DNA from: Flavobacterium aquidurense | GTDB taxonomy: Bacteria; Bacteroidota; Bacteroidia; Flavobacteriales; Flavobacteriaceae | Assembly: GCF_001404985.1 (NCBI RefSeq) | Contig: NZ_JRLF01000007.1 | Coordinates: 124,001 to 188,000 of the forward strand | Reading direction: 5' to 3' | Length of the DNA stretch: 64,000 bases | Shown: piece by piece, positions 27,397-35,167 of the stretch | Layout: each line of letters begins with the position of its first letter | Numbering within the stretch: the stretch's first letter is position 1 | The notes under the pieces: model-generated | What the model saw: the letters and a program-made list of their open reading frames with translations, nothing else | Database searches by the model: none | Told to the model about the DNA's origin: nothing | Made by a program: the position numbers and the translations under genes

Positions 27397-28361
27397 TATA
27401 CGATTCCTTCTTTTAAAATGTCATGTAAATGTAATACTCCTTTGTACTCGCCGTTATCTGAAACAATAAGTTGTGTTATAGAAAAATCTTCTAAAATATT
27501 TAAAGCATCAACTGCCATAGTTTCTGAAGATACTAATTTAGGGTTTCTCGACATAATATCTTTTGCAGTTAAATCTGCAATAGTATCTACGTCATTTAGC
27601 ATTCTTCGGATGTCACCATCAGTAATAATTCCGATAATTTTATCATTTTCAATAACTGCTGTTACGCCTAATCTTTTTTCTGAGATTTCAAAAATCACCT
27701 TTTTAACCGAAGTTTCCGGAGTAACCTGAGGTTTTAATGAATGTTCAATCATGTCTTTAACACGAAGCAATAGTTTTTTGCCTAAAGCCCCACCAGGATG
27801 ATATACGGCAAAATCTTCAGGTTTAAAGTCTCGCATTTCCATCAAACAAACCGCAAGGGCATCACCCATAACAAGTTGTGCAGTTGTGCTGTTTGTTGGT
27901 GCCAGGTTTATAGGGCATGCTTCCATATCAACCGTTGTGTTCAAAACATAGTCTGAACCTTTGGCCAATGACGAAGTGATGTTTCCGGTAATAGCAATTA
28001 AAATATTTCCAAAACGTTTTAATAACGGTACCAAAACTTTTATTTCAGGACTGTTTCCGCTTTTAGAAATACAGATAATTATGTCTTCTTTTTGTATCAT
28101 TCCCAAGTCGCCGTGAATAGCTTCTGAGGCATGTAGAAACATAGAAGGCGTTCCGGTAGAGTTAAAAGTAGCCACCATTTTTTGAGCTATGATTGCGCTT
28201 TTTCCGATGCCTGTAACGATCAATCGGCCTTTTGTTTCGTAAATACGTTGGGTTGCTTCGTAGAAATTTTCATCCAGAAAATCAATTAGCTTTGTAATTG
28301 CTTCACTTTCAGAGAGTATTGTTTTTTTGGCGATCGCCAATATATTTTCTTTTGTGATCAA
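27396..28361 (-). CDS. kdsD: Arabinose-5-phosphate isomerase (KpsF/GutQ family)
   Basis: Converts ribulose 5-phosphate to arabinose 5-phosphate, the first step to Kdo of lipopolysaccharide. From the TTG at 28361 it has 321 residues: a SIS domain with VTGIGKSA (49-56), IHGDLG (82-87) and SKSGNS (99-104), then two CBS domains (about 205-321). The frame stays open up to 28457, but that longer form would start upstream of the gene's own -7 box (28416-28423, minus strand) and run past the recQ start at 28448. No ATG lies between box and domain, so TTG is preferred. It heads the kdsD-tatC-CMD transcript. Confidence 0.9.
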   Translation of the reverse strand: MITKENILAIAKKTILSESEAITKLIDFLDENFYEATQRIYETKGRLIVTGIGKSAIIAQKMVATFNSTGTPSMFLHASEAIHGDLGMIQKEDIIICISKSGNSPEIKVLVPLLKRFGNILIAITGNITSSLAKGSDYVLNTTVDMEACPINLAPTNSTTAQLVMGDALAVCLMEMRDFKPEDFAVYHPGGALGKKLLLRVKDMIEHSLKPQVTPETSVKKVIFEISEKRLGVTAVIENDKIIGIITDGDIRRMLNDVDTIADLTAKDIMSRNPKLVSSETMAVDALNILEDFSITQLIVSDNGEYKGVLHLHDILKEGIV

Positions 28362-28377
28362 AACAGGATATTTAAAA

Positions 28378-28408
28378 TTTGTATGTATAAAAGAAAGTTG
28401 TATCTTTA
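28378..28408 (+). promoter_or_regulatory. Candidate promoter of recQ
   Basis: TTTG at 28378-28381 and TATCTTTA at 28401-28408 are separated by 19 bases, the usual spacing; the last base of the -7 box differs from the consensus. The recQ ATG is 39 bases downstream. Confidence 0.55.
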
Positions 28409-28415
28409 TGTGTTG

Positions 28416-28423
28416 CAAATTTA
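28416..28423 (-). promoter_or_regulatory. Promoter -7 box of kdsD
   Basis: Minus strand reads TAAATTTG, perfect consensus, 54 bases upstream of the TTG start at 28361. It supports that start and excludes the longer frame beginning at 28457. Confidence 0.6.
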
Positions 28424-28447
28424 TACAAAATACCATTAATATAAAGA

Positions 28448-30643
28448 ATGAATTCAAACGAAATTGAAATACACAAGGAATTAAAGAAGTATTTCGGCTT
28501 TAGCCAATTTAAGGGTTTGCAGGAGCAAGTCATTACGAGTATCTTAGGTAAAAAGAATACATTCGTAATTATGCCTACTGGCGGTGGAAAGTCTCTTTGT
28601 TATCAATTACCCGCTTTAATTCAGGACGGAACAGCAATTGTTGTTTCTCCTTTAATTGCTTTGATGAAAAATCAGGTTGATGCAATCAGAAGCCTTTCTT
28701 CAGAAAACGGAATTGCGCATGTATTAAATTCCTCTCTCACAAAAACAGAAATTGCACAAGTAAAAAAAGACATCACTTCCGGCTTGACAAAACTTTTGTA
28801 CGTAGCGCCGGAATCTTTGACAAAAGAAGAATATGTGGCTTTTTTGCAGAGTGTGCCAATTTCATTTGTGGCTATCGATGAAGCACATTGTATTTCAGAA
28901 TGGGGTCATGATTTTAGACCTGAATATCGAAATCTGAAAAATATTATCAAACAATTGGGGCAAGTGCCAATTATTGGTCTTACCGCAACTGCAACACCAA
29001 AAGTTCAGGAAGATATTCTTAAAAACCTGGACATGTCTGATGCAAATACTTTTAAAGCATCTTTCAACAGACCAAACCTATACTACGAGGTTAGAACAAA
29101 AACTAAAAATATAGAATCGGATATTATTCGATTTATAAAACAACATAAAGGTAAATCCGGAATTATTTATTGCTTAAGCCGTAAGAAAGTAGAATCAATT
29201 GCCGAAGTTTTACAAGTTAACGGAATCAGCGCTGTTCCTTATCACGCAGGTTTAGATGCAAAAACGCGAGCCAAACATCAGGATATGTTCTTGATGGAAG
29301 ACGTAGATGTTGTTGTAGCAACAATCGCTTTTGGTATGGGAATTGACAAACCAGATGTTCGTTTTGTAATTCATCACGATATTCCAAAATCACTTGAGAG
29401 TTATTATCAGGAGACCGGTCGTGCCGGTCGTGATGGAGGCGAAGGACATTGTTTAGCATATTACTCCTATAAAGATGTAGAAAAGCTGGAGAAATTTATG
29501 TCCGGGAAACCGGTAGCAGAACAAGAAATTGGTTTTGCATTATTACAGGAAGTTGTGGCTTACGCCGAAACCTCAATGTCCCGCAGAAAATTCCTGCTGC
29601 ATTATTTTGGTGAAGAATTTGACAGCGAAACCGGCGAAGGTGCAGATATGGATGACAACGTTCGTAATCCTAAAACTAAAGTCGAAGCGAAGGATCAGGC
29701 GGTTAAATTACTTGAAATTGTTCGCGATACAAAACATATCTATAAGTCAAAAGAAATTGTCTTTACATTAATAGGTAGAATAAATGCCGTAATTAAGGCA
29801 CATAAAACAGATACACAATCCTTTTTTGGTTCAGGTTCAGATCATGACGAGAAATATTGGATGGCATTATTACGACAAGTTTTAGTAGCAGGATATTTAT
29901 CTAAAGATATCGAAACTTACGGAGTAGTAAAAATTACAAAAGAAGGTTTGAACTTCATTAAAAATCCAGTTTCATTCATGATGTCTGAAGATCATGAATA
30001 CAATGAGTCTGAAGATGAAGCAATCGTAACAGCAGCAAAATCATCGGGAACAGCTGATGAAGTCCTAATGGGAATGTTGCGCGAACTTCGTAAAAAAGTT
30101 GCAAAGAAACTAGGCGTTCCTCCGTTTGTTGTTTTTCAGGACCCTTCTCTTGAAGATATGGCTTTAAAATATCCAATTACTTTAACTGAGCTTTATAATA
30201 TTCATGGTGTTGGTGAAGGAAAAGCCAAAAAATATGGTAATGATTTTGTGACCTTAATTAATCGTTATGTAGAAGACAACGATATAATTCGTCCAGATGA
30301 TTTAGTGGTAAAATCTACAGGAGTAAACTCCGCAAATAAATTATATATCATCCAGAATATAGATCGAAAATTACCATTGAGTGACATTGCTTCAGCAAAA
30401 GGACTTTCGATGGATGCTTTGATCAAAGAAATGGAAATGATCGTATACGCAGGAACAAAACTTAATATTAAGTATTGGGTTGATGATATGCTTGATGATG
30501 ATCAGCAAGAAGAAATTCACGATTACTTCATGGAATCAGAATCAGATAAAATCGAAGACGCTCTTAAAGAATTCGATGGTGATTATGATATTGATGAATT
30601 ACGTTTAATGCGAATTAAATTTATTAGCGAAGTAGCGAATTAA
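28448..30643 (+). CDS. recQ: ATP-dependent DNA helicase RecQ
   Basis: A 731-residue 3'-5' helicase for recombination and replication-fork repair. Helicase motifs are intact: TGGGKSLCYQLPA (44-56), DEAHCISEWGHDFRPEY (144-160), GLTATATP, then the second RecA domain with YCLSRKK, AFGMGIDKPDVRFV and QETGRAGRDG. An RQC-like region and an HRDC-like domain (LYNIHGVGEGKAKKYG, near 580-595) follow. The zinc-binding part is changed: MSRRKFLLHYFGEEF has Ser where the first Cys stands, and no CxxC follows, so all usual ligands are missing. The gene is divergent from kdsD with a candidate promoter at 28378-28408. Confidence 0.93.
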   Translation: MNSNEIEIHKELKKYFGFSQFKGLQEQVITSILGKKNTFVIMPTGGGKSLCYQLPALIQDGTAIVVSPLIALMKNQVDAIRSLSSENGIAHVLNSSLTKTEIAQVKKDITSGLTKLLYVAPESLTKEEYVAFLQSVPISFVAIDEAHCISEWGHDFRPEYRNLKNIIKQLGQVPIIGLTATATPKVQEDILKNLDMSDANTFKASFNRPNLYYEVRTKTKNIESDIIRFIKQHKGKSGIIYCLSRKKVESIAEVLQVNGISAVPYHAGLDAKTRAKHQDMFLMEDVDVVVATIAFGMGIDKPDVRFVIHHDIPKSLESYYQETGRAGRDGGEGHCLAYYSYKDVEKLEKFMSGKPVAEQEIGFALLQEVVAYAETSMSRRKFLLHYFGEEFDSETGEGADMDDNVRNPKTKVEAKDQAVKLLEIVRDTKHIYKSKEIVFTLIGRINAVIKAHKTDTQSFFGSGSDHDEKYWMALLRQVLVAGYLSKDIETYGVVKITKEGLNFIKNPVSFMMSEDHEYNESEDEAIVTAAKSSGTADEVLMGMLRELRKKVAKKLGVPPFVVFQDPSLEDMALKYPITLTELYNIHGVGEGKAKKYGNDFVTLINRYVEDNDIIRPDDLVVKSTGVNSANKLYIIQNIDRKLPLSDIASAKGLSMDALIKEMEMIVYAGTKLNIKYWVDDMLDDDQQEEIHDYFMESESDKIEDALKEFDGDYDIDELRLMRIKFISEVAN

Positions 30644-30653
30644 AAAAAGTTTT

Positions 30654-30704
30654 CAGTCTCAGTTTATAGCTTTCAGTTTTTACTGAGATTGAAAACTGAG
30701 ACTG
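30654..30704. repeat. Inverted repeat of the CTGAGACTG family
   Basis: CAGTCTCAGTTT (30654-30665) and AAACTGAGACTG (30693-30704) are exact complements. It lies between the convergent recQ and the 79-residue gene. Further degenerate copies (ACTGTAAACTG, CACTGAGAACTG) follow to 30757. Confidence 0.85.
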
Positions 30705-30762
30705 CAACTTAAATTTATTCTCAGTACATAACTGTAAACTGCCACTGAGAACTGTGACTTTT

Positions 30763-31002
30763 TCACCCCTCATATACTTCCCCACGATGCGGTTTCAAAG
30801 CATCTCGTACCTGAATCATATTTCCATCAGTTACTACCATAAAAGCGGTAGCGTGCATATCGTTTATGATTTTGAATCCGGTAATATTCAAAGGCAATTT
30901 TTCTATTGCGATATATTCTTTTAAATGAATTTCATGATGCTCAGCTGTTTTTGCCGAAGCCGGACCACGAAAATCCCAAATCAATTTTATTTTTCTAGAC
31001 AT
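30763..31002 (-). CDS. Small conserved-looking hypothetical protein
   Basis: A 79-residue acidic/basic mixed protein without signal peptide or membrane span. It starts MSRKIKLIWDFRGPAS and has regular alternation of strands and a helix (TAEHHEIHLKEYI, 19-31), which suggests a small alpha/beta fold. I do not recognise a named family. The initiation codon is ATG with an AT-rich leader. The gene is convergent with recQ, and the repeat-bearing gap 30644-30762 lies after its stop. Codon use looks like its neighbours and the frame has no competing long frame, so I take it as a real gene. Confidence 0.65.
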   Translation of the reverse strand: MSRKIKLIWDFRGPASAKTAEHHEIHLKEYIAIEKLPLNITGFKIINDMHATAFMVVTDGNMIQVRDALKPHRGEVYEG

Positions 31003-31014
31003 TTTTTTTAGAGG

Positions 31015-31047
31015 TGCAAAGGTTCAAAGTAACAAAGGTACAAAGTC
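31015..31047. repeat. Short tandem AAAG-type repeat
   Basis: Four units of about 8 bases with core CAAAG (gcaaagg, tcaaagt, acaaagg, acaaagt) lie 13 bases upstream of the 79-residue gene, between it and the FAD oxidoreductase. Confidence 0.75.
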
Positions 31048-31071
31048 TATCCTAATCTCATTTCAAAATAG

Positions 31072-31079
31072 TATTTTTG
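31072..31079 (+). promoter_or_regulatory. Promoter -7 box of the FAD oxidoreductase gene
   Basis: TATTTTTG, perfect consensus, 47 bases before the ATG at 31127. No clear -33 TTG. Confidence 0.55.
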
Positions 31080-31126
31080 CATGTTCTTTTCATAAAAAGA
31101 AAAGCTAATTGAATAAATAAAACAAA

Positions 31127-32686
31127 ATGCCAAGAGAACTTTTACTTCAGGTAACTCCGGAAATAGCTTCAAACGAATTGTTGCTAAAAGACTATTTGTC
31201 TAAACACATAAAGGTTTCTTCTAAGGAAATTCAGCATATTTCTATTTTAAAGCGCTCTATTGATGCGCGACAAAAAGCGATAAAAATGAATCTGAAAGTG
31301 ATTATCTATTTACAAGGAGAACCTTTTCAGGAAACTAAAATAGAGCTACCTATATATAAGGATGTTTCTTCGGCTCAGGAAGTAATTGTAGTTGGAGCAG
31401 GTCCTGCAGGACTTTTTGCAGCTTTGCAATTAATAGAATTAGGCTTAAAGCCAATTGTTTTAGAACGAGGAAAAGATGTTCGAGGCCGCCGTCGTGATTT
31501 AAAAGCAATAAACGTAGAACATATCGTAAACGAAGATTCTAATTATTGTTTTGGCGAAGGTGGAGCAGGAACGTACTCTGACGGAAAATTATATACACGT
31601 TCTAAAAAACGTGGTGATGTAACCAGAATTCTAGAGCTTTTAGTCGCTTTTGGAGCTTCAGAAGATATTCTCGTAGAAGCGCATCCGCATATCGGGACCA
31701 ATAAATTACCTAAAATTATTGAAGATATCCGAAATAAAATTATCGAATTTGGTGGTCAGGTTTTGTTTGATACCCGCGTAATTGATATTTTAGTAAAGAA
31801 TAATGAAGTAGAAGGAATCATAACTCAAAACGGAGACAAGATTCTGGCTAATAAATTGATCTTAGCAACAGGACATTCTGCAAGGGATATTTTTGAATTA
31901 TTAGATAAAAAGAAAATTTTTATAGAAGCAAAACCTTTTGCTTTGGGGGTTCGTGCAGAGCATTCTCAACAATTAATAGATAGTATTCAATATAGCTGTG
32001 ATTATCGTGGCGAACATTTGCCTCCGGCGCCATATTCTATCGTGAAACAAGTTAACGGCCGCGGAATGTATTCATTTTGTATGTGTCCCGGCGGAGTAAT
32101 TGCGCCTTGTGCTACAAGCCCGGGCGAAGTAGTTACAAACGGCTGGTCACCATCTAAACGTGATCAGGTTACGGCAAATTCCGGAATTGTAATCGAATTG
32201 AAATTAGAAGATTTTAAACCTTTTGCAAAATTTGGTGCTTTGGCCGGAATGGAATTTCAAAAAAGTATTGAACAAAAAGCATGGCATTTGGCAGGAGAAA
32301 CTCAAAAAGTTCCTGCACAGCGAATGGTCGATTTTACTCAAAATAAAGTTTCAGCTGATATTCCTAAAACATCTTATGTTCCCGGAACAACATCTGTAGA
32401 AATGGGACAGGTTTTTCCTGGATTTTTATCTCAGATATTGCGTGAAGGATTTATGGAATTTGGAAAATCAATGCGTGGTTATTTGACCAATGAGGCAATT
32501 TTGCATGCTCCGGAAAGCAGAACGTCATCTCCGGTTCGTATTCCCAGAGATCCAATAACGTACGAGCATTTGCAAATAAAAGGTTTATATCCTTGTGGAG
32601 AAGGAGCGGGGTACGCAGGCGGAATTATATCTGCAGCCATAGACGGCGAAAAATGTGCTTTAATGATTGCCGAAACTTTAAAATAA
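31127..32686 (+). CDS. FAD-dependent oxidoreductase (COG2509-like dehydrogenase)
   Basis: A 519-residue flavoprotein. After an N-terminal domain (1-80) comes the dinucleotide-binding loop VIVVGAGPAGLFAAL (86-100) with VLERGKDVRGRR at the end of strand 2, then CFGEGGAGTYSDGKL (141-155), which is the signature of the uncharacterised FAD-dependent dehydrogenase group. A C-terminal GEGAGYAGGI loop closes the FAD site. The CMCPGG motif near 319-324 with paired cysteines is also typical. The reaction is unknown for the family. A good -7 box lies 48 bases upstream, and the gene at 32696 follows after nine bases. Confidence 0.85.
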   Translation: MPRELLLQVTPEIASNELLLKDYLSKHIKVSSKEIQHISILKRSIDARQKAIKMNLKVIIYLQGEPFQETKIELPIYKDVSSAQEVIVVGAGPAGLFAALQLIELGLKPIVLERGKDVRGRRRDLKAINVEHIVNEDSNYCFGEGGAGTYSDGKLYTRSKKRGDVTRILELLVAFGASEDILVEAHPHIGTNKLPKIIEDIRNKIIEFGGQVLFDTRVIDILVKNNEVEGIITQNGDKILANKLILATGHSARDIFELLDKKKIFIEAKPFALGVRAEHSQQLIDSIQYSCDYRGEHLPPAPYSIVKQVNGRGMYSFCMCPGGVIAPCATSPGEVVTNGWSPSKRDQVTANSGIVIELKLEDFKPFAKFGALAGMEFQKSIEQKAWHLAGETQKVPAQRMVDFTQNKVSADIPKTSYVPGTTSVEMGQVFPGFLSQILREGFMEFGKSMRGYLTNEAILHAPESRTSSPVRIPRDPITYEHLQIKGLYPCGEGAGYAGGIISAAIDGEKCALMIAETLK

Positions 32687-32695
32687 TATAGTATT

Positions 32696-33787
32696 ATGAA
32701 AAACTTCTTTTCTAATTTATTTGGTAGAAATAATGATCCAAAATCGATTGTCTCTTTTGATGTTATGGATAGTATTTATTCAGAATTGTATAATGGAAAT
32801 AATAGTTTTGATTTTAAAATGAAAGGAGTTCACGATACGGTTTCTGTGAATTTGTATTCGTTTCCAACTTCATTTGATCACGATGAAGGAAAAATTGAGA
32901 TTGAGAAAAGCGGTTTTAAAAACGCTTACGAAGTTTTGAACGAGATATATAAGAAGATTAATATAGGGCCAATTTCAGAAGAACAGATGCTTCAGGAATT
33001 GGAATTCGATTATATTCATATTCAGTTTTATACAGAGCCAACTCCGGAAGCTAAAAAATACCTGAAACATGTGCTGCATAATTTTGTAATCTTTTTTTGC
33101 TGTACCAATAGTCTGGAAACAAATGATTTTAGAATGCTTTATAATAATAGTTATTTCCTCGATTATACAAAAGCAATCCTCGATACAGAATCTATTGATA
33201 TAAAAGATCCGAAAAATGATACTCAGAAAATAGGTTTTAAAGAATTTGAAAGAGTTTTACAAGGGATTTGTCAGTATTTGCAAATAGAATTACCCGAAAG
33301 TATTGAACTTCCTTCTCAGGAAAATTTATTGCCTGAAGAAGTTGAGGTTACTCAGGAAACTTTTGAAGAGTTTATAAAATTGGTTACAAGAGGACATGTA
33401 GAGGAGAAATTGGTTAAAAAGGAATCTAAAAAGCTTTTAAAGAATTTTAAAAAAGAGGAAAAAGAATATCATGCAATAGTTCAGGGACAATGGGATTTTT
33501 TTGAAAGTATCGATGCCTGGAACAGCGATTGGAAATTTGATCCTGAAGATGCTGAATATTTCATTTCGGAAATGATTGGCGAAGATCTAAATTTCGAATA
33601 TCCGGAAGAAACCTACAGTCATGATTTATTTCCTTATATTCAATCGGCTTTAGAAAAGCGAGATCTTGAATTAATGACTTATGATACGCATGGAGATAAT
33701 TATCTGTTTTTTGTAGCGAATAAAAGTGATGTTGCCAGAATTTTAGAATTGTCTGAATTGACGAAGATTGAGGTTGATAGTTTGTAA
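32696..33787 (+). CDS. Hypothetical acidic cytoplasmic protein
   Basis: A 363-residue protein without signal peptide or membrane span, rich in Glu, Asp and Lys. The N-terminal half has strand-rich text (VSVNLYSFPTSF), and the middle (about 210-255) is a highly charged helical stretch (KKESKKLLKNFKKEEKEY). The C-terminal part (about 265-360) contains WDFFESIDAWNSDWKFDPED and ends in an alternating strand-helix region (LELMTYDTHGDNYLFFV), which might be a small alpha/beta domain. I cannot name a family. It follows the FAD oxidoreductase by nine bases and is probably cotranscribed with it. Confidence 0.75.
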   Translation: MKNFFSNLFGRNNDPKSIVSFDVMDSIYSELYNGNNSFDFKMKGVHDTVSVNLYSFPTSFDHDEGKIEIEKSGFKNAYEVLNEIYKKINIGPISEEQMLQELEFDYIHIQFYTEPTPEAKKYLKHVLHNFVIFFCCTNSLETNDFRMLYNNSYFLDYTKAILDTESIDIKDPKNDTQKIGFKEFERVLQGICQYLQIELPESIELPSQENLLPEEVEVTQETFEEFIKLVTRGHVEEKLVKKESKKLLKNFKKEEKEYHAIVQGQWDFFESIDAWNSDWKFDPEDAEYFISEMIGEDLNFEYPEETYSHDLFPYIQSALEKRDLELMTYDTHGDNYLFFVANKSDVARILELSELTKIEVDSL

Positions 33788-33875
33788 AATTGGTTTGAGA
33801 TATTGGGATTAAATTTTGTTGAATATTTTGTTAGTCTTTGCTTTTCTGATGATTTAAAAGTATTGTGAAAAAAAG

Positions 33876-33914
33876 AACGCAGATTAAACAGATTCGCTAA
33901 GCGAAAACGCAGAT
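33876..33914. repeat. Direct AACGCAGAT repeat around a small hairpin
   Basis: AACGCAGAT occurs at 33876-33884 and 33906-33914. Between them lies TTCGCTAAGCGAA (33893-33905), a 5-bp hairpin. It sits in the gap after the 363-residue protein gene. Confidence 0.75.
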
Positions 33915-33984
33915 AAAAATAGATTTTATATGGTCTTTATGTTGTTGAGATTCTTTATTCCTGGGAATAATAAGGTTACATGAG

Positions 33985-34008
33985 AACTGAGACTGAAATC
34001 TGAGACTG
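33985..34008. repeat. Direct CTGAGACTG repeat at a convergent junction
   Basis: CTGAGACTG at 33987-33995 and 34000-34008, in the gap between the convergent 363-residue and quinone oxidoreductase genes. Confidence 0.8.
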
Positions 34009-34045
34009 ATACTAATAACTGAAAATCAATGGTTGTCCGGATTAT

Positions 34046-35005
34046 TTAAGGAATCAGGATTATTTTTCCAGTGCTTTTTCTGCTTTCAAGATAATCGTGA
34101 GCCAGTTTTCCTTCAGATAATCTGAAAGAAGTTGGGGTTGTTGGTATAAGTTTTCCATCGATAATCCAGGAAAATAATTGATTTGTTCTCTTAATTCTTT
34201 CCTCTTTAGAATTTAAATAACTCCACAAATCCCCGCCGGTTAATGTTTTTGAACCATCCATTAGCATTCTTGGGTCGACAGGTTCAGGATCACCGCCTGC
34301 CATCCCGAAGAAAACGACTTGTCCACATTCTTTCGTGATCTTAAAACTATCCGCTAAAGTACTACCAATGCTGTCGTAAACAACATCAACACCTTTTGGG
34401 GCAATTTCTAAAACATGAGATTTCCAATCTTCATTATATAGAAAAACATGATCTGCACCTTGTTCGATGGCAACTTTGGCCTTGTCTGAAGAGGAGGTTA
34501 AACCGATGACATTCGCTCCCAAAAGTTTGCTTATTTGAGTAAGAAACTGACCTACTCCGCCTGCAACGGCATGAATTAAAACAGTTTCTCCTTGGGTAGT
34601 TTTATGACTGTCGGTGGCTAAATAATGTGCCGTTAATCCTTGTAATAAAATAGAAGCAGCAGTTTCAAAAGAAATCGCTTCAGGTAACGGAAGAACGTGA
34701 TTTGTATTCACTGCCACTAATTCTGCATTTGCAAAAGGAACATCGGCGAAAGCCACGCGATCCCCAACTTTATATTCCGGATGATTATTTGCATCAACAA
34801 CAATTCCGGCACCTTCGTAACCAGCAATAAAAGGAGGATTTCCTTTCAGGTGATAATTTCCTTTTCGTCTGTAAACATCGGCAAAATTTAATCCGATGGC
34901 TTTCATCTCGACTAAAATTTCGTCCGTTTTTAATTCGGGATTCGGAATTTCGATATATTCTAAAACATCAGAATTTCCAAAAGAAGAAAAGGTTAGTGCT
35001 TTCAT
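34046..35005 (-). CDS. Zinc-free MDR family quinone oxidoreductase
   Basis: A 319-residue medium-chain reductase. The GroES-like part has LNFADVYRRKGNYHL (34-48) and FIAGYEGAGIVVDA (58-71), and the NADPH-binding part has HAVAGGVGQFLTQISKLLGA (about 141-160). Zinc-ligand Cys/His pairs of alcohol dehydrogenases are absent, which places it with quinone oxidoreductases (QOR/crystallin group). These reduce quinones or enone-type aldehydes with NADPH. It is a single gene: upstream at 35006-35167 lies a long inverted repeat, and downstream a repeat-rich gap faces a convergent gene. Confidence 0.9.
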   Translation of the reverse strand: MKALTFSSFGNSDVLEYIEIPNPELKTDEILVEMKAIGLNFADVYRRKGNYHLKGNPPFIAGYEGAGIVVDANNHPEYKVGDRVAFADVPFANAELVAVNTNHVLPLPEAISFETAASILLQGLTAHYLATDSHKTTQGETVLIHAVAGGVGQFLTQISKLLGANVIGLTSSSDKAKVAIEQGADHVFLYNEDWKSHVLEIAPKGVDVVYDSIGSTLADSFKITKECGQVVFFGMAGGDPEPVDPRMLMDGSKTLTGGDLWSYLNSKEERIKRTNQLFSWIIDGKLIPTTPTSFRLSEGKLAHDYLESRKSTGKIILIP

Positions 35006-35099
35006 TTTTTAATTAAATTAAGAAATACAAAGTACGTGAAAATTTGTTTCCAGTTTGAAATTTTTATAACCACAGATTATAAGGTTAAAAATATTTTTG

Positions 35100-35154
35100 C
35101 CACGAATTTCACAAATCTACACTAATTAATTCGTGCTAATTGTGAAATTTGTGG
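35100..35154. repeat. Long imperfect inverted repeat
   Basis: CCACGAATTTCACAA (35100-35114) pairs with TTGTGAAATTTGTGG (35140-35154) with one G-U pair. An inner part (CACTAATT/AATTCGTG, one mismatch) extends the hairpin to about 55 bases. It lies between the quinone oxidoreductase start and the aminopeptidase P stop. Confidence 0.85.
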
Positions 35155-35167
35155 TAGAAAAATAAAA

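Noticed and set aside
28362..28457. Longer kdsD frame beginning at 28457
   Set aside because: It would start upstream of the gene's -7 box and overlap the recQ start, and the added residues have no SIS-domain counterpart.
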